From Allomyces macrogynus ATCC 38327 (lineage: Eukaryota; Blastocladiomycota; Blastocladiomycetes; Blastocladiales; Blastocladiaceae): a DNA stretch of 64,000 nt. Below the pieces are notes generated by a model. It was not told where the DNA came from, did no database searches, and was given only the letters and a program-made list of their open reading frames with translations. The position numbers and the translations under genes are program-made. Within the stretch, counting starts at the first letter, position 1, and the number at the start of each line of letters is the position of its first letter. This document shows positions 22,367 to 33,804 of this stretch, one piece after another. The stretch lies in NCBI GenBank assembly GCA_000151295.1, contig GG745332.1:1441391-1505390 (forward strand), read 5' to 3'.

Positions 22367-23209
22367 TTACAGAATCCCCCACATGTCCTCGGCCGCGCAG
22401 CACAGCTTGCCGCACGCGACCGACGCTGACAACGGGTACTCGGAAATGCCAATCTTCTCGTCGATAAACTCGTCGGCGAAATCGTCGACACCGTGCGCCA
22501 TGGCACCGATAAACACGACAAGCGACTTGTCTTCTGGAATCGTCGCCATATAGTCACTGAGCTTGACCGTCTTGGCGTCGTACGAGAAGCCTGCGTGGAG
22601 TTTCGCGGCGGGAGGTTAGGAGAGGAGAGCGCTGGGGGCGGAGAAGAGCAAGGGATACGCACAGATCTTGTGCGCGTCGGCGGGCAAGTGGTCGGAGATC
22701 GGGTTCTTGATGACCTTGAGCAATCGCTCGTCGCCATTGACCGACTTGACCGAGAGCTTGTGCAGCAATTGCACTAATCGCAAGAAAAACGCGTCGTCAA
22801 ACTACCGCACACGCACATCTCAACGAGCAGCAAGTCGAGGCATACCCATCAACCCGGCAAACCGCTTAAACGTGCGCGGAATGCGAACCGACGGGTGCAC
22901 TTCAATCAAGACACCCTTGGCCGTCGAGATATAGACTTGCAGCCGGCCGGCCTTGTTGAGCGGCGAGTCAAGCAGCGTCAAGAGACACTGGTGCGTGATA
23001 TCCGGGCGGTAGGTGGAGAAGTCGCGGCCGTGCTTTTTCAGCAGGTGCACGTGGTCGTCCGAGTTGAGCAGCTGGTACCGCGCGTCCTTGTTTTTCCCGA
23101 TCTTGACCGTTTCCAAAATCGCGCCGGACAGGACGACGATCACGCGCCGCGTGTTGTTGCGCTCGTGCTTGGATTTCGGGATTGTCGGGGCGGCCCCAGC
23201 GGTGCTCAT
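22367..23209 (-). CDS. EMG1: 18S rRNA pseudouridine N1-methyltransferase EMG1/NEP1
   Basis: Exons 23209-22846, 22773-22663 and 22590-22367 (232 aa, typical for the family). [16 protein letters not shown], the [23 protein letters not shown] motif, [37 protein letters not shown] and DHLPAD are conserved. The SAM-binding knotted C-terminus reads FIGAMAHG and [15 protein letters not shown]...WGI. The SPOUT enzyme methylates N1 of a hypermodified pseudouridine in 18S rRNA and is needed for 40S assembly in the nucleolus. The intron phases (1 and 1) match exactly. Confidence 0.95.
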
Positions 23210-24424
23210 TTTGGTCGAATTGGGGGTGCTGAGGTTGATGGACGGGATGGCTGAGATTTGGGTTGGGGTTGCCGGTCGTGGTGCTGGCGGCGTGCTGGCG
23301 GCGTCTCGTTCTGTGTTGCTGCAGTGCAACGGATTCAGGTTTGGTTTGGTGCTCACGATTCGATCGCTTGGAGGCGCGCGTCGTGCCATCGCTGCGTCTC
23401 GGTCAGCCGTCCGCACATGATACGTTGTGGCTGGCGACAAACTGCGCGGATGGGCCGCTGCGCCGACAACCCATCACATGACGCATGTCAACAACCTCTT
23501 TTCCGATCAGCGCGACCTCGGCATGCCATGCACGCTGTCTGCTGCCACCTTCGGCGTCAGCGCTGTTGCTGTTTTTGTGCCGCCTGGCGACCATGGCAAG
23601 GATGTCCATTGTGAACTTTGTAGGAATCTCTCCGAATCAACATGAGAGGAAAACCATTTATTTATTCACCCTGAAGCCATCGCGCGCCCTCTTTTGCTAG
23701 TTTTCTGCGCGGGCTGGCAGCCGCCTGCTGCGGTAGGGTATCGCTCTCTGTTGGCTGGTGTCGTCAGAGACAGTTGGACGTGTGTGGCGGTGCTCGTTGG
23801 CCATCGAGGAGACACGTAGAGGAGACACGATAATCGGGCGGTCCCTCCCAAGCTGCCAATCCGAGCCCCATCTTGATCGACCTCTCGGAGAGGAGCCCGC
23901 AGACCAAGAGCAACGCGGAATGAGAACCATCAACAGTGCTCACTGCTCGCAAAGCAAACTTTCCCGCTTCTCAGCGCACCCCGCCACAAACCATAAATCT
24001 CTGCCCATCAAGCCGAGCAATGGCTGCAACGGGCTGTTCGGTTGGAGAGCGCGCTGAAAGCCGGTGCAGCGCGCGAAAGCAGCGCGTTGACGGCGCGGGG
24101 CGACTCGACGTGCGGATCGCCAACGACACGAGCGTCAGAATGACGAGCAAAATGTATTGGTGCACGCGTTACATTCGTGACCGTGGAAGGCGTGTCTCCC
24201 AGCAGCGTCTCCCAGCCAGCGTCGTCGCTTAGCTCCACTTGATCACGGCGGCCGCTTATGCTGGCGCTTTCGCTGCTCTCTCGTCGTTGGTCGTGGCCCT
24301 CGTCCTTGTGTGGTCCTCGTCCTTGTGTGCTCCTTCGTCGGCCTCGCCTTCTCCAGCGTCGCCCACATCTTCGCCATCGAACACCACCGCCTGCACAGAC
24401 ACCGGCGCGCCACCGCACGCCATC
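23210..24424. promoter_or_regulatory. Divergent intergenic region (EMG1 / double-BTB gene)
   Basis: A 1.2-kb gap between divergent genes. No convincing exon. The centre (about 23600-24050) is lower in GC; the right part is GC-rich and open in the frame of the BTB gene as far as 24239, but without an in-frame ATG before 24425. Confidence 0.4.
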
Positions 24425-27400
24425 ATGGCGGACCGCGCGCCGTCGCCGTCGCTGCACCACGACGCGTCCTCTGCCGGGCCGCTGCAGCCCGCCAGCGCCA
24501 CGGCCCCGCCCTCGCCCACCCTCACCACCTTCTGCTTCCCCAACGCGCTGTCCGCATCCGCCAGCAACGCGACGGCGTCCGCGGCCCCTCCCCAAGCCAG
24601 CTTGTCGACCGCATCCGACACCGGTTCGAGCTCGAGCGTGCGCCGTCGACACTCGCACGAGCACCATCTCGCCGCTTCCTCGTCGTCGAGCGCGCGCCCA
24701 GCGACGGCAGCGAGCACCAGCAATTCGGCAAGATCAAGCTCGCACTACACGCCTGCACCGCTCCATCACGCCACTGCGTCGTCGTCGCGGTACCCGCTGG
24801 CGCACGGCGTGCACGCGTCGTCGACGCCGTTGCAAGTCCAGGACCACACGTTGCACTACATGGCGTCGCCCGACACCAGCAGCAGTACCGCCGACCCGGT
24901 CCTGATCTCGCCGCGGCCCTGCCACGCCGCGCCGCTCTACCTGCTGCACCACGCTGCCGACGCTGCACCCATGCCAGGACCCGACACGGACGACGCGTCT
25001 GCCGCGGTATCCTCGACCGCGACCGACCCGGCCGCGTCCTCAGCGCTCAATTTCTACGGTAATTCGCCCGCAATGCCGTTCCCGTCCGGGCATTCCTCTG
25101 CCACGACGAGCACGTACGACGCCATGATGACGCCGACCCCACATGCCGCACCGCCGCCATTACCGTTCCCGCACTCGGCGCGTGCGTCGCGTGCCCATTC
25201 GCGGCACGCGTCGGCGCAAGCGCAGGTCGTTGCGTCGTCTCCCGCCGCGTCCTCGTCGACGATGACCCCACTCTTGCCGGCGCTCGCGCAGGGGATTGCG
25301 TACGCGCACCAGCACGCGGCTAGTCCGGCCATGTACGGGATCGCCGACGCGATCGCACACATGCCGCTACCGCCCGATAGTGTCGATGTAGCTGAATCGC
25401 GCGAGAATGTGCCGCAAAGCACGTCGGCGTCGGCCGCGTCGTTGCCGACGACGGCCTACGCGCCGGGCACTAATTCGGCCACTGATGTGACGGCGGGGGC
25501 GAGTGGGGAAGCGAGTTCTTCGTCGACGAGATCAGCGAGTATTGCGCACGGTGGAGAGGGCAACGCGCAACTCGAGCAGCAGCAGCAGCTTCACGGCACG
25601 CCCGTGTACCCGTGGGCCCTGATCCCGCACCACCCACCCGCAATCTCTTCTTCGCGCGCCGCCGACGACAACCCCTACCACCACCATGCCCACCCGGCCG
25701 CGTCCTCGTCCGTGCACGGCCACCAGCGGGGTGCGACCGTCGCGCTCGCGACCCCGGCACCCGCACCCGTCCCGCTCAACACCTACACACCCCGGTCGAA
25801 TGCTGCCGCGACCCCGCCGCGCCCCGGGCCGCATCTCGCGAGCCCGTATCACCACGCGGACCCGGTCCTCGACGGCATGCGCACGCACCTGTCGAGCCAC
25901 CCGTTCTCGCCGCGCAGCATCAAGCGCAAATCCAAGGCCCGTAGCCATGCGCCCGGATCGCCGTTCCCGACGGCCTACCCGCTCGGGTACTCGCCAGGTT
26001 ACCCGCCGTCGACGCAGTTGCGCCCCTTCTCGGCGATTCGCGGCACGGTCGTGCCCGAAGTCACCGACGACGACGAGCTTGATTCGGACGTGTCCGGCGC
26101 GGGTCCGCTGGCTGGGGACGAGACGGCGTTCCGTGTCGTGGGTGTGCTACCGTCGGCGTCCGGGACCTCGAACCGCGTCGCGATTTTCTTGTCGCCGGTC
26201 GGCGCCACGGCCATGCCCGCGACAACACCTGCCACGGCAACGGCACCGGGGCCCGCGTCGATCCCGTCGAGCCCGGGACCTTACGCGTACAATTCCCCAC
26301 CCGTCTCCGCGGCCGCAACAGCGGCGAGCATGTCGCCGTACCACCACGGCGCGCTGCTGCACGCGGCGCACTTCCCCACCACCGTCGCCGCCGGGTCGCA
26401 GAGCGTGCACCATATACCGCGAAGCACGTACCGCGGATCGTCGTCGGTCATGGCGTCGCCCGCAAGCGTGACTGCCGCGTCACCCGCGACGGGCACGATC
26501 TCGTCGTTGGCGTCCCCGGCCCTGTCATCGGTCGCACCGCCGCCAGCGGCAGGGCGAGAGACGCTCAAGGAGATTGACTTGACCGAGTTCAATACCGACC
26601 GGATTTTGGTGCGGTTCTCCACGAGCGAGCCGAACCCGAATGAGAAGTTGGTTCGTGGCGAGTGGTGCGTCTTCTCTACCTGTAATTTTTTCGCGCCGAC
26701 CAGTGGACTAATGACCGCGGAATGCACCCATTCAACAGGAAGGGCCGCGCGCGCAACAACGAGCTCTACTCGTCCCCGCGCATGGGCCCGCGGATCGAAG
26801 TGACCCGGCCCGGCGGGATCACCGGCGACAAGTCGGGTTTTGTCGTCTTCAACACGCTCTGCAAGGCCGCCAAGATGCAATCGCTCTACCTCGCGTCCGA
26901 GTTGCGCGACGTCGGGCTCTTCCAGGGCGCGCAATTGCACACGCTGTATTTCAAGGTCAGCGACGTGCCGGACCGCGCGCTCGAAAACGTGCGCATCGCG
27001 TGCGCCTGGACGTACGACGAGTCGCTGACCGAGTTCGTCGACCCGGCCGACATGCTGGTCGTGCACGGCCCCAAGACGCTCCTGCAGTCGGATCTCGTCC
27101 ACGGCGACTGGCTCGGGTTCCCGCTCGACGCGCCCGTCGAGTGGAACGGGCGCACGAACCTTGTGGTCGAGTTGTCCAAGGACGAGACGCACGCGTCTTT
27201 TTCGTGGCCGGCCACGGGCGGGCTGTATTTTAAGTCGACGACGCACATTCGCACCGTCGCGCACAAGGACAACAACGACTCGTCGGGACAGTACCCGTTC
27301 ACCAACTGGACCAAGCCCGCGCGGTTCCGTCGCGTGCCGATGCTCGCGGTCGGCGCCGCGTGCCCGCCGGCGTACAAGCTGGTCGCGGAAGTACCGCTGG

Positions 27401-29121
27401 CCACGTTCCATGGCGCACTCGTGCTAGCTGAGGTCGCGCTCGACGGGGCCCGGTTCTCGAAATACGGCGCGTGTTTCGTGCACCATGACCCGGAACCGAT
27501 CGCCATGTCGCGCGTGCTCACGGACCTGGCGCGGCTCTTGCCGGCGCCGAACCGTGGAGTGGAGGGGGACGACGAGTCGATGGTGAACGCTTTCCATGAC
27601 GTGACGTTCCTCGTCGGTGCGGAGATGGTCGCGTTCCACGCACACCAGGCAATTCTCGCGTCGAGGTCGCCCGTGTTCAAGGGCATGTTCACGGTGCCGC
27701 CGCCGGCACCGCTGGGCGCGATGGACACGCCGATGCACGCCGGCGAGTTGCTCGACCAGTCCGCCACTGGCGCAGCTCTGCCGCCGACGCACCGGCACAT
27801 CCCCGTCCCCGACCTGTCTCCGGCCATCTTCGCCTCCATTCTAACCTTCATCTACACGGCCTCGGTCGAAATCGCGCTCGACGACGCGTGCGAAGTCCTG
27901 AAAGCCGCCGACCGGTACGCATTGCTCGACCTGAAGCGGTCATGCGAGGAATTTCTCAAGCAGAACACGTCGATCGAGAACGTGACGGCGTTGCTGCTCG
28001 CCGCGGAAAAGTTCAAAGTACCGTCGGTGCGGTCGTTTGCGTGCGACTTTGTGCTGTGGCACTTTGACCAGGTGTCGCGCGAACCGTCGTTTGCAAGGGA
28101 TGTCCTCCCGCGGCCGGATTTGGTCAGGGAGTTGCTGCTCGCACGGCGGCGGGGGGTCGCGCAGCACGTCGGACACTTGCGGCCGGCATTGCCAGCTGGC
28201 ACGGTGGGTGGTGCGGTTGGGGGGCCGGCAATGGCGGGGATGATGGTCGGCGGTGCGCCCACGACGCGCGCTGCCGCTGCTGCCGCGGGCACGGCCGGCG
28301 CAAACGACCCCGCTGCTGCCGCACCTGGCGCTGGGAACCCGCACCACGGCGTGGTTCCCGCAGCCGCACCGCACATGGCCATGACCGTCGCGTTCCCTGC
28401 GGGCCTGTTTGCGGACCTCAAGACGCTCCTGCACGCCGGACCGCTCGGGTTCCCAGACGTGCAGTTGCTCGTCGGCACGCCGAACCCGGCGGGGGACACG
28501 CCGCCCGTGGGCACGCTGGACCTGCGCATGAGCCAGCTTTCGCTCGTGTCCTCCTCGACCACCGGGTCGTCACCGTCGTTCCAAGTCTTCTACGCACACA
28601 AGGTCATCCTCTGTACGCGGTGCGAAGTGCTCGAGGCCATGTTCCGGTCGCAAATGCGCGAGTCGGCGGCGCCGCACCATGTGGCCATTCCGAATATTCG
28701 CCCTGCGGTCTTCGCGTCGCTGTTGGCCTTTCTGTACGTGGGCCGGTGCGACTTGACCTACGGCAACGTCTTTGAGCTGTACCGCGCCGCCGACCAGTAC
28801 GTCCTGCATGACTTGAAGAACGCGTGCGAGGATTTCCTGATGCAGGAGATCTCGATTGATAATGTCGGTGCGGTGATGCTGGATTCGGACGACCATCAGG
28901 TCGGGCCGGTCAGGAGCTTTGCGATTGATTTGGCGGTCAAGGGTACGTTGCGGTTCGGGTGTGCGGAGTGGGTGGAGAACGATCGTACGGAAACTAACGC
29001 GCGATTTCGCGGGGGTGTAGAATTCGACGACGTCTCGGTCACGCAAAAGTTCTTGTCGGACGTGGTGCCGCGGCAGGACGTTCTGCTCGAGATCTTGCAG
29101 GCGCGCGGATCGCTTCTCTGA
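24425..29121 (+). CDS. Large protein with two BTB/POZ domains and a low-complexity N-terminal half
   Basis: Exons 24425-26664, 26739-28942 and 29021-29121 (1,514 aa). Residues 1 to about 715 are Ser/Ala/Pro/His-rich and probably disordered. About 720-960 is a conserved-looking globular region (TEFNTDRILVRFSTSEPN, RIEVTRPGG, SLYLASELRDVGLF, GFPLDAPVEWNGRTNLVVEL) that looks beta-rich and is not recognised. BTB1 is about 1031-1160 (FHDVTFLVG, AFHAHQAILASRSPVFKGMF, IFASILTFIYT, ADRYALLDLKRSCEEFL). BTB2 is about 1316-1450 (FPDVQLLVG, YAHKVILCTRCEVLEAMF, LLAFLYVGRC, ADQYVLHDLKNACEDFL). Both have the D-V-x-LxV...HK/Q start and C-terminal helices. A Cul3 adaptor role is possible but not shown. The last intron (78 nt) is frame-neutral and has GTACGT and GTGTAG borders. 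Confidence 0.85.
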
Positions 29122-31099
29122 ACTTGAGCTCGCTGATTGGGTGCAATGGCGATTTGCCGAGCGGATGTGAAGGGCGCGTACGGGTCGCGGTCTCGAGCGA
29201 CGCGTTGGTTGGGGGGAGGGAGGAGGATGGTGGAGTACAAGACGAAATGGGTTGTGGACGAGCCGGCGGCGCGACCCAGTGTTTGGCTGGCTCGTTCGTT
29301 TTGTCGCGGGTTGATTGCCGTCTAGCACAAAATGATTCTCTGACGCATTGCGTCGGTCTGCTATTCATGGGTGGATCAGTTGTGGGAAGTATGCGCAGCC
29401 TGATTGCGGCGGGGGCTGCGCTCAAACAGGCTGTTTTGGAGTCCAGTCGTGTGCGACAAAACAGTGCCAGCGGCACAGCGATATCCGAACAACAGACGGC
29501 CGCGCCGACTGCTTCCACTTCCAGCAAGGAAACCAAAAACCATTAGATTCGAAATCAATAGAAGGTATTGGCCTAGCCGTTACGGTCCTTTTAGCCCGAA
29601 AACCCCCAGTTGGAAAAGCCCCCATCGCAGCCATTGGTCGTGGTCTTGGTCGCGGTCATGGGCATGTCCCACCAAGAAGAGGCGTAGAATCGATGCGCGC
29701 TATTCAGACCTTTCAAATGCGCTTTTTTTTTTGGAGATTTTCAGAGGTGAGTTGAGTGAGGGGATGATATTGGCGCTAGCGGTCATCTATGTGGTAATAA
29801 TTCTTCAACCACAACGACGTCTCGCGCCAGAGTTACACCACGGAGATTGTGTGCAACCGACCGGCACTGCGACATTTATCATTTGACCTCATGTCGCTCC
29901 AGCACCCGCCCCACCCAATCCATGCGCGCTGTGCCAAAAATGCTAGCAACCAACAGCGCGACTGCTGCGTTGTCGAGGCGGATGTGGCCCATAAAAGCAA
30001 GCTGCCCTCTCCAATCTCATCCTCCCATCAATTTAATTGCCTTACATTTTTTCAAAGGGGGAGAATATGCGTGTAACTCACGCTCTTGACCTCTTTCCGA
30101 TCATGCTGGGACTCTCTCGCAGCCATGACTCTTTTGTCCTTGAAGGAGGGAGTGGACGTGTATCATTCCGGTCACGCAGGCGCTGCAACCCACGGGGCTG
30201 GATTTATGCATCATTGACGAGAATTATGAGTTCTTCTTGCGCCCTGAGTCTTTTTTGCGGCTGGGCGAATCATGATTCCTCTTCATCGCCTTTGGTCTTC
30301 GCATCGTTTCAACGCCCCTTCTTGGCAGGCGATGCCCAGGCCGCAAAGGTAGATGCGTTTCGGGGGTGACCAGATCTCGGCAACCACTTTGACGCGCTCT
30401 GGAGTTACGCCAATCCTTCCTAGTGCCTCTATGTCACGACTTTCCACTCTGGCTTTCTTGGGATCAAGACCAGCATCAAAAAGACACAATATGCACAGCC
30501 CAACAAAAACATGTCAGCAAGATGATGCCAGTAACAGCAGTACGATGCTTGCCCCTAATCAAGGGCACGGGCAAGGTCGCAAAATCACCATCACTCAAGT
30601 TTGGCCATCTCATACTCTCTCTGCTCAAACTTAGGCCGTTCAACGAGGCCATGATCGGATCACTTTCGCTCTTGCGTCGTCATACATCCTCAGCCGCTCT
30701 CAGCCCGTCCCCACCTGTCCCCACCTGTCCACCCTCTTCATGCACCGCGACTGATAGTGAACATCAATCAACGGCTCAGCAAACTGCGACTCGCACGCGC
30801 ACCATGGCCACGTCCACGATCTTGGCCGCTATTGCGCCGTGCATGCGCATCGATATGGAAGTGACCGTTGAAATCATCGAGGAATCAAGTGCGGGCGTAC
30901 GCCGCGCGGCGTTGATTATGACAAATATGGTGCTCCGCGCATCGCATCTGGACGACACGGACACTGGGCCGCGGTTGTGGTCCCATTGCACTCGCTCTTC
31001 GGTGCGGCCTGTCTTGAATGCAACATTGTTTCGTATCTGCCAGGGTTTTCATAATGTTTTCTTGGCCAGTCAAAATATCAAATAAGAACAGACCGATGA
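29122..31099. other. Gene-poor, lower-GC block
   Basis: Nearly 2 kb between the convergent ends of the double-BTB and GH36 genes. GC is visibly lower than in the genes. A poly-T run lies near 29726-29736. The longest frames (30423-31085 plus; 30283-30489 minus) have no firm family. No transposase, reverse transcriptase, terminal repeat or RNA gene was recognised. It could be decayed mobile DNA. Confidence 0.4.
30283..30489 (-). pseudogene. Possible decayed coding fragment
   Basis: A 68-codon minus-strand frame contains a protein-like stretch (ESRDIEALGRIGVTPERVKV then VAEIWSPPKRIY). The EIWSPPKR motif weakly recalls the EVYSPPR motif of repetitive elements in some eukaryotes. It has no good start, lies in the low-GC block and ends without context. 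The call rests on sequence feel alone. Confidence 0.15.
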
Positions 31100-33323
31100 T
31101 TACAGCGGAATGGATACGACACACAATTCACGCGGCAGATCCACCTCACCATCAAACACTGACTTGCTGCGCCAAACCACACGCACCGGCACTCGCCCCG
31201 CGCTACCACCTTCCTCGCCCAATTCCACGAGCAAATCAATCAGCTCCACATCGTACGCCATCTCCACTACGACGGATCCCCCATCCTCCACCTCCACGCT
31301 CTTCACGACCGCGCCCGGCAACACCTTGTCCAGCGCACCCAGCACCGCGATACTCCTTCCACCCCCAATACCGAGCTTTGGCACGACCGAGATCACATCC
31401 CACCCGCCAGCAGGGACAACGACCGCCAACTCGCCCTCCACTTCGGGCACCCACGTCCCGAGCCACCCATCGCAATTGCTCCACACGGCAACCCTTCCGG
31501 CGGGGGCCATATTCAACCGCACGGCCTGCGCCGTACTGCTGAGGTTTACGGCCAAGTACGCGTCCCCGTTCCCGACGCGCCACACGACCACCGAGTCGGT
31601 CTCGTGCGTCCACAGCGCACTCGACGCACCGTCCACCATCACCGCTGGTTCCGGGAACCGAATCACGCTCGCGTCCCTCGAAACGGCGCGGGCAATCAAG
31701 TCGGCATTCCGTGCTGCGTCTGCCGCAGACCGGTCCGACAGGTACACTGGATGGTGCAGGACGAGTTTCATGGCGATCAGCGTCTCGGCCAGGCCGCGGT
31801 TCGCGATCCAGAACATGTCCGAGTCGCAAGTCGTGCCGAGGGGGTGGAAAACACGGTCGTTGAGCGCGGCAGCGTAGATGTGGTGCCGGTGCGAGTCGGG
31901 AACGTTTGGGAAGAAGTCGTCGGCGATGCGGAGAGCGGCGCCAGTGGGTGCGTGACCGCGGAGCCAGTGGAAGACGGCGCGGGTGTGCGGCATGGAGTAG
32001 ATCGTGGACGGGGTGGAGAAGTGGCGTTGCGACGTGGCGAGTTGCGCGGCGAGGAGTGTGGTGGACTCGGTCCGGAGGAAGGTGTTGAGCGACGCGATGT
32101 TGTCTGGCACGAGGGGCACCGCTGGTAAGTCGAGCATGAACGACCGGAAGTTCAAATCGCAACCACGCACCCATCTTCACAAAATCGACCCCAGCGCGCG
32201 CCAGTTCCGCATAGTACCCGTCAAACCACTTCTCTACCTCCTCGCTCTTCACCCACGCGACCTCGCCCTCCCCGCTCGCCACGCGGCGCAGCTCGCCCCA
32301 ATCATCGCTTGCCGCAAGCCCGTTCCAGTACCCGAGCACCGCATGCCACACACCCACGCGCCGCACGCCGCACCGTAACTTCAACTCGTCCACCACGCCG
32401 CGGAGGCCCGCTGGAAATTTGGTCCGGTCAGCGCGAAACGACTTGAGCGCGCGCGCCGCCGTGCCGACGTCCTGCCACCCGTCGTCAATCACGACCCACC
32501 CGAACCGCCCGCCGAGCGCATTCTGCATCGCTTGAACGTGATCGAGGAGCTTCTTGTGCGTGACCTCCGTGTAAAACGCGTCCCACGAGCAGAACCCGAC
32601 CGAGTCGAGCAGCGGGCACGCAGCCAGCGACGCCGGCGACGATTTCGCGGCAGAAGAGACTCGGGTTCCGCCAACAACACGCACTCGGCCGCCGCCGAGG
32701 CCCTCCACCGTGCACGGCACGTCCAGACCGTCAAATACGGCCCACGTGCCGGCGCGCGTCCAGAACCGTGCAAAGTACGTGTCGACGGCCGCATACGCGT
32801 CGGATCCGCGGTGGAGTACGGGCTGGATCCACGACGCCGACTTACGCACGTGCAGGACTGCCGACACAATGCCAGACAGGATGTCGCCATGAGCCTCGGT
32901 CGGTTTCGGCGCAGGCTTCCATAAGAGCCCGTTCTCCCCCGGTGTGCCCATCCACGTCCAGTCGGCACCGCCGTGCGTCGCGCGATACCTCACCGTGTAC
33001 TCGACGGCGTGCGTGAATGGCGGCACGCGCACGGCCCAGACGTCGCGGTACTGCGAGGTGCGGGTCATCGGGATCGCGCGCCATGGGGCGCCGTCAATGG
33101 ATGCCCATAGATCGACGGCCGCGAGAAGAGGGACTGTTGCGCGTGGAATGATCTGGCAAGCCCATGGTTTGGTTCTCGGCGTGGTCTTGCGCGCTGATGT
33201 TGGAGCGCAGTTCGTGACCTGGGTCGCCACGACCACGACGCGGTTGAGATTGCAGCCGTCGGGCGTCGGGTGGTCGCGCGCATGGGCGCGTAGACGAGGG
33301 GAGACTGCAACGAGTACGGCCAT
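31100..33323 (-). CDS. Raffinose synthase / SIP1-like GH36 glycosyl hydrolase
   Basis: Exons 33323-32171 and 32103-31100 (718 aa). N-terminal beta-sandwich region (DLWASIDGAPWRAIPM, YTVRYRATHGGADWTW), then the barrel: VGFCSWDAFYTEV, WVVIDDGWQDV, GVWHAVLGYW, AGVDFVKMD (catalytic nucleophile Asp in K-x-D), RIADDFFP and SDMFW (acid/base side), PVYLSD. The C-terminal beta domain ends in LCVVSIPL. Such enzymes act on alpha-galactosides. The K-x-D Asp appears only if the intron ends at the second of two acceptors 18 bases apart (32104, intron 67 nt), which gives VKMDN. The first (32122) would give VKMAVPLVPDN and lose it. Start uses the first in-frame ATG. Confidence 0.85.
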
Positions 33324-33804
33324 GAACGAGGCAGAAATGGGCTGTCGAGTGCGCAATGCCTTTGATGATGGCCACTCCCTCGACCTCAACCACAACCACA
33401 GGCACAATCATCGTCCGAGGCGCGTCAGATCACCGCGTCGGCTCACTCTGTAGAACCAAGAACCAAACCAAACGCCGATCGACCAAGAATATGAGGTGGG
33501 CAGGGCAATAATCCAGAAACGAAAAAGACGATTGGAAATTGAATGGGTGTGGGGAAGGCGGAGACAACAAACGAAAACGACCAGCACGGGTATTCAGCAC
33601 GGCCCAGCATCTCCGGCGCCGACCGTGCGACACACACACCTCTGTCCCCGCTATCCCCCTCTACTTGCCCTCGCCGGCCCGCACTTGGACCCCGTACGGC
33701 ACAACAAGCGACCAGCGCTCGCTCACGCGCCATATCTGTCAATACTCTCCACCCCAAAACGAGCGCGCCACCGCGACCGACCGGCCCAACGAGCCTTGCC
33801 CCGC
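33324..33804. other. Intergenic region between kinase and GH36 genes
   Basis: About 480 bp between two minus-strand genes. Open frames crossing it have no domain. It must hold the GH36 promoter and the kinase 3' UTR. Moderately GC-rich; no repeat or known site seen. Confidence 0.35.

Noticed and set aside
31236..33407. Single 723-codon GH36 frame
   Set aside because: The frame leaves the family pattern after VDFVKM; a 67-nt intron returns to the correct frame, which continues to 31100.
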